The position numbers and the translations under genes were made by a program. Below are positions 6,813-14,623 of a DNA stretch of 37,744 bases, in pieces. The notes beneath the pieces are model-generated. The model had not been told where the DNA came from. It worked only from the letters and a program-made list of their open reading frames with translations, and did no database searches. The stretch covers positions 1 through 37,744 of the forward strand of contig QKCP01000067.1 of NCBI GenBank assembly GCA_003246855.1, written 5' to 3'. Every line of letters begins with the position of its first letter. The stretch's first letter is position 1. The stretch comes from Ilyobacter polytropus (GTDB lineage: Bacteria; Fusobacteriota; Fusobacteriia; Fusobacteriales; Fusobacteriaceae).

Positions 6813-7712
6813 CTCGATTATATCTTGATTCTTAGGCTCTTTATTGGTAGATCCCAGGTATATAGCACCTAGAGATATTACAAAACCTACAAGATCGATT
6901 ATGCTTGTTGGGCGTTTAAAGAATGCCATATCCCATATCATAGATAATGTCGGCTGCATAAGAAGTATTAATCCAGCTGTTGATACAGGTATATTCGACA
7001 TAGATGAGGATATAAATATCCATCCCAAACACTGGCAAAATATTCCGTAAGCTAATAAAATAATCAGGTTTTTAGTCGAAATCAGGTTAAAACTTTCCCC
7101 CGAGAACTTTGAAATAATTCCGAGCACAATAGCTGAAGATATACAAGCCCAGAATATATTACTGCTTGGAGAAAGTCTGTTTTTTAATTTGGACGAAAAA
7201 TTTAAAGTTAAAATATATCCTGTATAAAATACTGCCGTAGTCAATCCTAAAATTATTCCTAATTTATAGTTGTGTGTATTGCCATTCCAATTGACACCGC
7301 ACAAAAGAAATATCCCTATGAGGGCTAAAAAGATTGACATATAAAATTTCCAGTTGACCTTTTCTTTAAGAACTAAAAAACTTATAACAGCTATAAAAAC
7401 TACCTGAAAATTTCCCAATACAGTGGCAAGTCCCGGGCCTATATAGTGGATGCTCCTGTGCCATACAAAAAGATCAAAAGCAAAAAACAATCCTGCAAGC
7501 GCTGAGTATAGAAAAGCAGGAATGCCGACCCACAATTTTTCTTTTTTTATAAGGCTAAATATAAGTAAGAATGCCGCTCCGAATGCCACTCTGTAAAAAG
7601 CCGAAATACTGGAGCTTACGGTAGTCATTCTGGTAAATACCGCGGAAAAGCTTATAATGGAAGAGCCTGCTATAAGCAATCCCATATCTTTACTTTTTAA
7701 AATATTCTTCAT
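6798..7712 (-). CDS. DMT-superfamily (EamA) transporter
   Basis: A 304-aa drug/metabolite transporter with ten hydrophobic segments arranged as two EamA repeats (about residues 10-135 and 150-290). The typical feature GLATVLGNFQVVFIAVISFL lies at the end of the first repeat and PTLSMIWDMAFF in the second. Family members export amino acids, metabolites or drugs across the inner membrane. GAGGGAT precedes the ATG. The tail TEEI overlaps the terminator. A 31-bp palindrome upstream overlaps the likely -35 box, suggesting repression. Substrate unknown. Confidence 0.9.
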   Translation of the reverse strand: MKNILKSKDMGLLIAGSSIISFSAVFTRMTTVSSSISAFYRVAFGAAFLLIFSLIKKEKLWVGIPAFLYSALAGLFFAFDLFVWHRSIHYIGPGLATVLGNFQVVFIAVISFLVLKEKVNWKFYMSIFLALIGIFLLCGVNWNGNTHNYKLGIILGLTTAVFYTGYILTLNFSSKLKNRLSPSSNIFWACISSAIVLGIISKFSGESFNLISTKNLIILLAYGIFCQCLGWIFISSSMSNIPVSTAGLILLMQPTLSMIWDMAFFKRPTSIIDLVGFVISLGAIYLGSTNKEPKNQDIIETEEI

Positions 7713-7764
7713 AGATAATCCCTCATTGTAAAATTTTGTATAAACAGATTATAGCATGTATAGT

Positions 7765-7793
7765 ATAATAAAGGAATAAAATAAATGAAACAA
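7765..7793 (-). promoter_or_regulatory. Probable promoter of the DMT exporter gene
   Basis: Read on the minus strand: TTGTTT (7793-7788), 17-base spacer, TATTAT (7770-7765), about 52 bases before the start codon. The -35 box lies inside the left arm of the palindrome at 7785-7815. Confidence 0.45.
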
Positions 7794-7815
7794 TTTTATT
7801 ATTAATTTGTTTCAT
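7785..7815. promoter_or_regulatory. Palindromic operator candidate in the DMT/NYN divergent region
   Basis: Perfect 9-base inverted arms ATGAAACAA (7785-7793) and TTGTTTCAT (7807-7815) around an AT-only 13-base centre. No T-run on either side suits a terminator. It overlaps the -35 box proposed for the exporter gene, as a repressor operator would. Confidence 0.45.
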
Positions 7816-7990
7816 TTTGGGTTTTGAAAACTCTAATGTGAAGACAAAAAAAGCTTTACATGAAAGAGTTAGGAGTTTATTTTACGTTCATAAAAAAAGA
7901 ATAAAATCTAATGATATTATTCAAAGGAACTGGGTTTAATTATAACTAGGTCTAGAATATAACTTATTGTTGATAAAAATGGAGGACAAA

Positions 7991-8740
7991 ATGAGAGATA
8001 TTGAAGAAGTGAAAAAAATAGCAGTACTTATAGATGCAGATAATGCACAAAGAAATAAAATGAAATTTATACTAGAGGAAATATCAACTCACGGACATAT
8101 TATTACAAAGAGAGCTTATGGAGACTGGTCTAGTGAAGGATTAAAAAATTGGAAAAATGATTTGAATGAATTGGCGATACAGCCTATCCAGCAGTTTGCT
8201 TATACAACCGGGAAAAATGCTACAGATTCTGCTATGATAATTGACGCTATGGATTTACTTTATACTAAAAAATATGATGCCTTCGTTATAATTTCTAGTG
8301 ATAGTGACTTTACAAAGCTTGCAACGAGGTTGAAAGAATCGGAAATATTTGTATTTGGAGTCGGAGAATCAAAAACACCGTTATCTTTTAGAAACGCCTG
8401 TGATGATTTTATACTCAGTGAGAATTTAGGAGAATCTCAAGAAGTAAAAATCAAGGAAGATAGTTTAAAGGTGAAAAAAGTCGAAGCTGACATGGCTTTA
8501 TCTGAAATAGTTACATTATTAATGAAGGCTTATGAAAAATACGAAGATGAAGAAGGCTGGGTTAATATAAGTTCTGCAGGACAGTTTATCAAAAGGGTGA
8601 AACCCGATTTTGATGTTAGAACTTTTGGTGTCACTAAGCTATCGGAGTTGCTTAAACAACTAAATAAAACATTTGAAATGACAAAACATAAAGGAAAAGG
8701 AAGAGGTCATATCATAGCTTATAAACCTAGAAATTTGTAA
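7991..8740 (+). CDS. NYN-domain protein with C-terminal LOTUS/OST-HTH domain
   Basis: A 249-aa protein. Residues about 8-140 form a NYN (PIN-like) nuclease domain with acidic positions in LIDADNAQ, DSAMIIDAMDLL and ISSDSDFTKLA, which in this fold bind the catalytic metal. Residues about 170-245 match an OST-HTH/LOTUS RNA-binding winged helix (EEGWVNISSAGQFIKRV, TFGVTKLSELLKQL). The family is thought to cleave or bind RNA in the cytoplasm. I chose ATG 7991 because GGAGG at 7981-7985 is ideally placed; upstream TTG and ATG codons in frame overlap that site. It stands alone. Confidence 0.9.
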   Translation: MRDIEEVKKIAVLIDADNAQRNKMKFILEEISTHGHIITKRAYGDWSSEGLKNWKNDLNELAIQPIQQFAYTTGKNATDSAMIIDAMDLLYTKKYDAFVIISSDSDFTKLATRLKESEIFVFGVGESKTPLSFRNACDDFILSENLGESQEVKIKEDSLKVKKVEADMALSEIVTLLMKAYEKYEDEEGWVNISSAGQFIKRVKPDFDVRTFGVTKLSELLKQLNKTFEMTKHKGKGRGHIIAYKPRNL

Positions 8741-8847
8741 TTCTACGCTAACGAGCACAGGTGCATGCAACATGCTCGACGCTTAAGTATCCGCTTACGT
8801 GGCATTCTCTGTATAATCATAGTAAGGTTTGAATTTGGAGGTACATT

Positions 8848-9369
8848 GTGGGATTAAAGCTGGTAAAGTATAATAAGATATCTGAGTCAGAATATTTAGA
8901 CTATATTAATGAGTGGGAGCTTTCAGGTGAAAGAATTGTGCCGTGGGCTGCAGGAAGAGAAACTGAGAATTTTCAGAATCTATTAAATAAGTGGGCAGCC
9001 AATGAGACCGATGAGGCCTACAAAAAAGGGTTGGTACCGTCCACTCTTTATTTTTTAGTTCATAAAAAAAGAATCCTGGGTGCAATACATTTCAGACATG
9101 AACTCAACGATGACATGCTTCTGAATGGCGGGCACATTGGTTATGGTATCCGACCGTCCGAGAGAAGAAAGGGGTATGCAACTAATATGCTGGCGATGCT
9201 ACTGGATGACATCAGATCAAAGGGATATAAAAAGGTATTGATAACTTGTGACGATGAAAACATCGGTTCTGTAAAAACTATAGAGAATGCGAATGGGGTC
9301 CTGCACGATAAAACTGAGTTTGAAGGTGTGGTAACCCGTAGATACTGGGTTAATCTAGTTGCTACATAA
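8848..9369 (+). CDS. GNAT-family N-acetyltransferase
   Basis: A 173-aa acetyltransferase starting at GTG 8848, six bases after GGAGG. The acetyl-CoA motif A reads GYGIRPSERRKGYATNML (about residues 98-115, with the R/Q-x-x-G-x-G/A type pattern), and CDDENIGSVKTIENANGV forms the motif B region. It resembles YjdJ/YkkB-like GNAT proteins that acetylate unknown small molecules. A 6-bp hairpin, CGAGCA/TGCTCG around TGCATGCA at 8752-8778, lies in the spacer before it with no T-run. Its own RBS and spacing suggest separate or weakly linked transcription. Confidence 0.9.
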   Translation: MGLKLVKYNKISESEYLDYINEWELSGERIVPWAAGRETENFQNLLNKWAANETDEAYKKGLVPSTLYFLVHKKRILGAIHFRHELNDDMLLNGGHIGYGIRPSERRKGYATNMLAMLLDDIRSKGYKKVLITCDDENIGSVKTIENANGVLHDKTEFEGVVTRRYWVNLVAT

Positions 9370-9461
9370 TGATAAACCGCCAAACGCACTGCACTAAGGT
9401 CTTGCAAAACTTTAGTTATTATATGTTAATGAAGAGCAGAATTCAAGCAAGGAGGATTCTT

Positions 9462-9992
9462 ATGAAGGTTAACAAGATGAGAGATATATTTTTTATAATG
9501 GCCCTTATACTTCTATCTTCCTGTGCTAAAATCCCAAAGGGTGCCGCCGCGGTAACTGGATTCCAAAAAGAAATGTATCTCGGAAAATGGTACGAAATAG
9601 CTAGGCTGGATGTAGCATTTGAAAGAAACTTGAATAATACTACCGCTGATTATTCAATGAACAGCGACGGTACTATCAGGGTTGTAAACCGCGGTTACAA
9701 TTACGTTACAAACGAATGGAAAGAAGCTGTGGGCAGGGCAAGCTTTGTGGGCGACGAAAGTGTGGCTAGATTAAAAGTATCATTTTTCGGGCCTTTTTAT
9801 GGGGGCTATAATGTGATTGCGCTGGACGAAGAGTACAGATACGCCCTTGTTGCTGGCAACAACTTAAAATATCTTTGGATACTCTCACGTGAAAAGATAG
9901 TCCCAGACGACATCAGGAAAAGTTACCTGGAAATAGCAAGAGATATTGGCTACAATACTGGAGACCTCATATGGGTCGAGCATACCGATTAG
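9462..9992 (+). CDS. blc: Blc-type bacterial lipocalin (lipoprotein)
   Basis: A 176-aa lipoprotein. ATG 9462 follows GGAGG at 9451-9455; an upstream extension of the frame has no RBS. A signal peptide with lipobox LLSSC (Cys about residue 21) predicts lipid anchoring. The lipocalin signature G-x-W appears as MYLGKWYEIARLD, and the fold continues through YALVAGNNLKYLWILSR, typical of Blc. Blc proteins sit in the outer membrane of Gram-negative bacteria, bind lysophospholipids or fatty acids and respond to envelope stress. This is one of the better hints that the host has an outer membrane. The methyltransferase follows 61 bp later. Confidence 0.92.
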   Translation: MKVNKMRDIFFIMALILLSSCAKIPKGAAAVTGFQKEMYLGKWYEIARLDVAFERNLNNTTADYSMNSDGTIRVVNRGYNYVTNEWKEAVGRASFVGDESVARLKVSFFGPFYGGYNVIALDEEYRYALVAGNNLKYLWILSREKIVPDDIRKSYLEIARDIGYNTGDLIWVEHTD

Positions 9993-10053
9993 CAGTCTAA
10001 TTAAAGTTTATATATCAAAAAATATATCGACAATTAGAAAAAGGAGTTGTGAA

Positions 10054-10626
10054 ATGGGAAGCAAAATATTTAACCCTAAAAAATTAGATAAGCTCAATAA
10101 TCCAAGACGTTTAGAGGCGCTGCCTCCGAAATTAATTGCTGAAAAAATAAAAATTAGTAACCCATCAGTCATCATTGATTTCGGGGCTGGCACCGGCATG
10201 TTTAGCAAGGCTTTCTCAGAAATATACAGCGAGTGCAAAATCTATGCGTGCGACATCGCCAAAGAAATGATCGAATGGATGACTGAAAACGTGGTTTCTG
10301 AGTATGAAAACATTATCCCTGTCGAAATGAACGGAGAGGAAGTCCCGCTGGAAAGCGAGGTTGCCGATATAGTATTGATGATAAACCTGCATCACGAGCT
10401 TGACGACCACATCAAGGTACTGAATGAATGCAAAAGACTGCTTAAAAAGAACGGTAAAATTGTAGTATCGGACTGGAAAAAAGTAAAAACAGAAAGCGGC
10501 CCTTCCCTGGATATAAGAATAGAAGATAAAGTTGTGAAAGATCAACTGCTGGCTGCTGGGTTTCAAAATGCGGAAATATTCAATGAATTCATAAATAATT
10601 ACTTAGTCATCGCTGAAAAATGTTAA
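10054..10626 (+). CDS. Class I SAM-dependent methyltransferase
   Basis: A 190-aa methyltransferase of the Methyltransf_11/25 type. Motif I reads VIIDFGAGTGMFSKAF (about residues 39-54), motif II includes IYACDIAKEMIEWM, and VADIVLMINLHHELDD is the motif around strand 4. Start ATG 10054 has AAGGAG 8 bases upstream; the longer frame has no better site. No C-terminal substrate domain is visible, so the target is unknown. The N-terminal LNNPRRLEALPPKLI segment resembles proteins annotated as putative arsenite or general metabolite methyltransferases, but the Cys residues needed for arsenite are absent. Confidence 0.88.
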   Translation: MGSKIFNPKKLDKLNNPRRLEALPPKLIAEKIKISNPSVIIDFGAGTGMFSKAFSEIYSECKIYACDIAKEMIEWMTENVVSEYENIIPVEMNGEEVPLESEVADIVLMINLHHELDDHIKVLNECKRLLKKNGKIVVSDWKKVKTESGPSLDIRIEDKVVKDQLLAAGFQNAEIFNEFINNYLVIAEKC

Positions 10627-10651
10627 GAATATTTCTTAAAGCACAAAACAT

Positions 10652-10758
10652 AGTCTATAAAAGTTTTATCTTTAATAACGCTGCCGGACTTTGGGCCAAG
10701 AGCTTGGTTTAGTTTGAATTTTAATTGTAATGAAGCATGAAAAAATTCCTTATAGACT
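10652..10758. repeat. 107-base segment bounded by perfect 9-bp inverted repeats
   Basis: Arms AGTCTATAA (10652-10660) and TTATAGACT (10750-10758). The interior contains a GC-richer stretch (CTGCCGGACTTTGGGCC). No coding frame is evident. It may be the footprint of a small insertion or a structured leader of the ADH gene downstream. Confidence 0.3.
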
Positions 10759-10787
10759 TAAAACACCTCCTTTGCTAAATTGAAACA

Positions 10788-10807
10788 ATATCAGTAGCCA
10801 CTGATAT
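10788..10807. promoter_or_regulatory. Perfect palindrome upstream of the second iron ADH
   Basis: Arms ATATCAGT (10788-10795) and ACTGATAT (10800-10807) with loop AGCC. It lies about 90 bases before the ADH start and has no T-run, so an operator or leader hairpin is more likely than a terminator. Confidence 0.4.
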
Positions 10808-10895
10808 GACAAGGAGATTTTCTAATGAAATCCAACACTTTGAAAATACTAGTTCTATTCACGATAAAACTATAACCTATGGAGGGGCTGTGAGC

Positions 10896-12077
10896 ATGGA
10901 AATAAACAACTTCTATTTTTCCCAGATGCCAAAAATATATTTTGGTGAAGGCGAATTTAAAAACATTTTTGAAAAAATTCAAGGTTACGGAAAAAATGTT
11001 CTCCTGGTTCTTGGAGGAAGCTCTTTTAAAAAAAGCAAGGATTATGCCTGGTTTAAAAGTGAATGTGGCGAAAAAGATATAAAAATCCATGAAGTATCTG
11101 TAAAAGGCGAGCCTTCTCCTGAAATTATTGACGCAAACGTAGAGTTAAATAGGGATAAAGGGATAGATGTAGTTGTAGCTATAGGTGGAGGAAGTGTGCT
11201 CGATGCAGGAAAAGCTATCTCTGCGATGCTTACAAAAAAAGAGTCAGTAGTCGATTACTTGGAAGGTGTTGGAACAGGTGCCGTGCATAACGGGGAAAAA
11301 TTACCTTTTATAGCTGTCCCGACCACATCTGGTACTGGGAGTGAAGCTACTAAAAATGCGGTGATAAGTAAAGTTGGTGAAAATGGATTTAAAAAATCCC
11401 TTAGGCACGACAACTTTGTCCCAAATATTGCTATTGTTGACCCTGAACTTACCATGTCATGCCCAGCATCGATCACGGCATCATGCGGACTGGATGCCTT
11501 TACGCAGCTACTTGAAGCATATGTATCTACAAAAAGCTCACCGATTACAGATTCTTTATCTTTAAGTGGGCTTAAGGCAATTAAAGATGGTTTAATGCAG
11601 AGCTTTGAAAATGGAGATGATATTGAAGCCAGAAAAAATCTCGCATACGCCTCATTCATGTCTGGTGCTGTGCTTGCGAACTCAGGTCTCGGAGTTGTAC
11701 ATGGGTACGCATCTCCTATCGGTGCTTATTTTGATATACCGCACGGTATTGTATGCGGCACCCTTGTCGGAGAGGCAACTAAGATAAATATCAGGGAACT
11801 AAAAAAAGATGTCGATAAGGGCAAAAAATATCTAAAAAAATATGCAATAGTAGGTAGAGTTTTATCTGGTAAATACAATCTTGACGATAGTTCAGCTTAT
11901 GATATCCTAGTTAAGATAATAGAAACATGGATAGTTGAAATGGGTATAGATAAGCTGTCCAAGTACGGTATAAAAGAACCTGACCTTCTAAAGATAGTGG
12001 GTGAGACAGGGATCAAGAACAACCCTGTAAAGCTGGACAAGGAGCCTTTGTTAGAGATATTAAAAAACAGACTGTAA
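10896..12077 (+). CDS. Iron-containing alcohol dehydrogenase (divergent metal site)
   Basis: A 393-aa group III alcohol dehydrogenase. Motifs: VVAIGGGSVLDAGKAI (NAD(P) binding, about residues 90-105), PTTSGTGSEATKNAVI, GLDAFTQLLEAYVST and HGYASPIGAYFDIPHG. In the usual metal site Asp-x-x-x-His, the His is replaced by Gln here (DAFTQ), while the later His residues remain. This change is shared, as far as I recall, by a natural subfamily, so it need not mean inactivity. ATG 10896 lies 10 bases after GGAGG; an in-frame GTG at 10890 is closer to the same site and is an alternative start. It is unlike the ADH at 4896. Confidence 0.9.
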   Translation: MEINNFYFSQMPKIYFGEGEFKNIFEKIQGYGKNVLLVLGGSSFKKSKDYAWFKSECGEKDIKIHEVSVKGEPSPEIIDANVELNRDKGIDVVVAIGGGSVLDAGKAISAMLTKKESVVDYLEGVGTGAVHNGEKLPFIAVPTTSGTGSEATKNAVISKVGENGFKKSLRHDNFVPNIAIVDPELTMSCPASITASCGLDAFTQLLEAYVSTKSSPITDSLSLSGLKAIKDGLMQSFENGDDIEARKNLAYASFMSGAVLANSGLGVVHGYASPIGAYFDIPHGIVCGTLVGEATKINIRELKKDVDKGKKYLKKYAIVGRVLSGKYNLDDSSAYDILVKIIETWIVEMGIDKLSKYGIKEPDLLKIVGETGIKNNPVKLDKEPLLEILKNRL

Positions 12078-12309
12078 TTTTTGCTCTGCAGATGATTAAA
12101 ATCATAGATAACTGCAGCTGTGTATACAAAAAAACAATAAACGATTCCACGCCAAAGATAACACTGATATTTTTTACATTATTGGCACTCTCTATAATAC
12201 TCTCCGTGCCTGTATTCAGCGTAGATAACATTTCACTGCCCTTGGCTAACAAAAGAGTACACTGCTGGTAATATACAAATGCATACTAAAATTTATAAGG
12301 ATGGTATAG

Positions 12310-12771
12310 ATGGATTATATCAAATACATCAGAGAAAAAATCGGTCACCAGGAAATAAACTTAACAGGCGTAAATGTACTGATAATAAATGAAAAAGAAG
12401 AAATTCTATTGCAGCAAAGGGGGACTTACCCTTATAAATGGGGTTTGATTGGTGGCGTAACAGATTTGGGGGAATCACTTGAGGAAACGGCCATAAGAGA
12501 GGCCATGGAGGAAACCGGGTTGCTTATTTCTGATCTTAAACTGCTGGGTACAACTTCCGGAAAAGACTGCTACGTACATTTCCCAAACAACGACAAGGCC
12601 TATTTTATTACCATAGCGTACTACACCAACAACTTTAAAGGTACTATGCTTGCCGACGGCGAGGAAACAGTGGCCTTGCAGTTTTTTAGCTATGATTCAT
12701 TGCCGGCGGATATCCCTAAAATGCACAGAAAAATGATAGACCTCTACCATGAACTTGGGAAAAAAAGGTAA
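12310..12771 (+). CDS. Nudix hydrolase
   Basis: A 153-aa cytoplasmic hydrolase with a perfect Nudix box, G-x5-E-x7-REUxEExGU, read here as GGVTDLGESLEETAIREAME followed by ETGL (about residues 48-71). Nudix enzymes cleave nucleoside diphosphates linked to another group, using Mg held by the box glutamates. The upstream segment VLIINEKEEILLQQRG and downstream AYFITIAYYTNNF fit the fold. AAGGATGG lies before the ATG. It ends at its own terminator. The substrate (oxidised nucleotide, ADP-ribose, sugar nucleotide) cannot be read from the sequence. Confidence 0.95.
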   Translation: MDYIKYIREKIGHQEINLTGVNVLIINEKEEILLQQRGTYPYKWGLIGGVTDLGESLEETAIREAMEETGLLISDLKLLGTTSGKDCYVHFPNNDKAYFITIAYYTNNFKGTMLADGEETVALQFFSYDSLPADIPKMHRKMIDLYHELGKKR

Positions 12772-12852
12772 TGTAAGTTTTTATGAAGTCCATTGGTTAG
12801 CGATATTGTAGCTTGTTGGGAATTCTTGGATTAAGAAATTCACTCTCTGTAT

Positions 12853-12880
12853 AAAAAACGGCAGATGCCGTTTTTTTCTT
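12853..12880 (+). terminator. Terminator after the Nudix gene
   Basis: Arms AAAAAACGGCA and TGCCGTTTTTT with a 2-base gap (in practice a 4-base loop), then a long T-run. Confidence 0.88.
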
Positions 12881-13020
12881 TTTTGAAACATCCTCTGCTT
12901 TATTTGAAAAAAGGAAAACTCTGTATATTCCATATAATTTAAACAACAATCACGAGTATGAGGTATTGGGTAATTTTTATTTTTTACTTTAAAAGGGTGT
13001 ACCCTTGAAAAGAGGCTCAT

Positions 13021-13629
13021 ATGATTATTCTCGATATATTGGTAGTTATCTTAGTAGTTATCCTGATACTTATTCTATTGATATTGTTTGTCCCCTTTGA
13101 ATACAGCATCGAGGTGACAAACCATGAAAAGGATTTCTACTGCAGAGCTCGCGTGAACTGGCTTTTTGGCTTACTCCAGTTGGCATATGATAATAGGCTT
13201 CTACTTCACCTAAGACTGTTTGGTAAATTAGTTAAAATAAAAAATATGGAAAACAGAAAAAATACAGAAGAAATGCAAGCTATAGTACCAAAGAAAAATG
13301 AGAAGAAAAGCAGAAAAAAAAGGAAAGCAACTAAAGAGGGAGTAAAATATTTAGTTAAATGCTCTATGGGAACAATCAGAAAGTATAGACCAAAAAAACT
13401 TGTCGTCATCGGTCTGCTCGGCTTTAAAGACCCCAGCATTACAGGTTGTTTGCAGGGCTTAATCCATGTTTTCAAACCGCCTTTAGATATGGAAAACCTA
13501 AACTTCATCTATGATAAAAAGGTATATGACGGCACTATTTATACGCACGGGAAAATGCCTTTATACTATCTGGTTTTTGTCTTTTTAAAACTAATTTTAT
13601 ACAGCCCAACAAGGGAAATGCTAAAATAA
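13021..13629 (+). CDS. DUF2953 protein (YtfI-like)
   Basis: A 202-aa protein with one strong N-terminal membrane helix (about residues 3-27) followed by a soluble domain with VPFEYSIEV and, after a Lys/Arg-rich linker (residues about 75-110), GLLGFKDPSITGCLQGLI, which fits the DUF2953 family. In Bacillus the homologue (ytfI) sits next to ytfJ/gerW, and the same pair is found here with a 25-base gap. The function is unknown; the pairing suggests a shared membrane or envelope role. AAGAGG precedes the ATG. Confidence 0.8.
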   Translation: MIILDILVVILVVILILILLILFVPFEYSIEVTNHEKDFYCRARVNWLFGLLQLAYDNRLLLHLRLFGKLVKIKNMENRKNTEEMQAIVPKKNEKKSRKKRKATKEGVKYLVKCSMGTIRKYRPKKLVVIGLLGFKDPSITGCLQGLIHVFKPPLDMENLNFIYDKKVYDGTIYTHGKMPLYYLVFVFLKLILYSPTREMLK

Positions 13630-13654
13630 TAATAATTAAAGGGAGGTTATAACC

Positions 13655-14044
13655 ATGACCATACCAGAAAATATCGATCAATTGTTTGAGAAATTTGAAA
13701 ATTTTATCAAGAACAAAACTGTTATCGGAGAACCGTTTCAGATAGGAGACATCACTTTGATCCCTACACTTTCTATATCCTTTGGTCTTGGGACAGGCGG
13801 AGAAGATGAGACAGACACAAAAAAAGGTCAGCAGACTAGTGGCGGGGCGGGTATGGGAGGCCGTATACTGCCAATTGCTATGATTGTAATTAAAAATGGG
13901 GAGATAAGTGTACTCCCGATCAAGCAAAACACCGGACTGGATAAACTTATCGAAATGGTACCAGACTTGATGGACAAGATAAAAGACCTTTCCCCTGATA
14001 GTTTTAAGAAAGAAGAGGAAAAGAAAGAAGAAGAAAAAAAATAG
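13655..14044 (+). CDS. GerW/YtfJ family protein
   Basis: A 129-aa member of the GerW (YtfJ) family. The core reads NKTVIGEPFQIGDITLIPTL, then SISFGLGTGG, a Gly-rich loop and GRILPIAMIVIKNGEISVLP, as in the family. The C-terminus is a run of Glu and Lys. In Bacillus, GerW is a spore protein needed for germination, but family members also occur in non-sporulating bacteria, where their role is unknown. Adjacent to the DUF2953 gene with AAGGGAGG before the ATG, it is almost certainly in one operon with it. It has no signal peptide. Confidence 0.9.
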   Translation: MTIPENIDQLFEKFENFIKNKTVIGEPFQIGDITLIPTLSISFGLGTGGEDETDTKKGQQTSGGAGMGGRILPIAMIVIKNGEISVLPIKQNTGLDKLIEMVPDLMDKIKDLSPDSFKKEEEKKEEEKK

Positions 14045-14053
14045 ACTAATAAT

Positions 14054-14098
14054 AACCCACCCGTTAAAGTTCTAAAATATAAGGGTGGGTTGTTTTTA
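14054..14098 (+). terminator. Terminator of the DUF2953-gerW operon
   Basis: Arms AACCCACCC (14054-14062) and GGGTGGGTT (14083-14091), then TGTTTTTATT. Confidence 0.88.
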
Positions 14099-14148
14099 TT
14101 GAAAAATACTTATCTTTTGTTGAATAAAATCTGAAAAGGAGTAAAAAA

Positions 14149-14436
14149 ATGATTATCCAGATAATTAAATTCGAGACAGCATTATCAGAAGAGGAAATTC
14201 TTGCAACTGCAAAAGAACGTGCTGAGCAGTTCCTGTTGCTACCCGGACTGCTTCAGAAATACTATACTAAACTCGATCAACCTAATAAATACGCCGGCGT
14301 TTACATTTGGGATTCCATGGAATCATTAAACTCTTACCGTGAATCCAATTTGGCTGCCAGTATTCCCACTGCCTACAAGGTTATAGGATCTCCTACTATT
14401 GAGATTCTTGATACCCTTTTTCAATTACGAGAGTAG
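14149..14436 (+). CDS. YdhR-like / dimeric alpha-beta barrel monooxygenase-type protein
   Basis: A 95-aa protein. The segments MIIQIIKFETALSEEEILA, LPGLLQKYYTKLDQPNKYAG, VYIWDSMESLNSYRESNLA and PTAYKVIGSPTIEILDTLF follow the pattern of YdhR-like putative monooxygenases (dimeric alpha-beta barrel fold). No catalytic residue is known for certain in this family. AAAAGGAG lies before the ATG. It probably stands alone, between the gerW terminator and a 188-base spacer. Functionally it may resemble the ABM protein at 1503, though the sequences are distinct. Confidence 0.75.
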   Translation: MIIQIIKFETALSEEEILATAKERAEQFLLLPGLLQKYYTKLDQPNKYAGVYIWDSMESLNSYRESNLAASIPTAYKVIGSPTIEILDTLFQLRE

Positions 14437-14623
14437 CTGACATTATAATTTGTATGCCACTAAAGCGCGAAAGATCTCTATAGAATATGCCCCGAGGAAA
14501 ATTTATATGGTAAACATTCAAAAGGTTTATTTAGTTATTTTTGATATGAAGGGATTGAATTATAGAAGCCAACTATTCTAGCCTTAAATATTAGCAGATA
14601 AAAGTAATCTTGGAGGAATTCTT

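Noticed and set aside
8752-8778. Hairpin with arms CGAGCA/TGCTCG as a terminator of the NYN gene
   Set aside because: Loop of 15 bases, only six pairs and no T-run; noted under the acetyltransferase only.
10216-10566. 116-aa minus-strand frame
   Set aside because: Shadow of the methyltransferase gene, with no ribosome site.
12013-12252. 79-aa minus-strand frame overlapping the end of the second ADH
   Set aside because: It overlaps the ADH tail and lacks a ribosome site; the hydrophobic stretch alone is not enough to call a gene.
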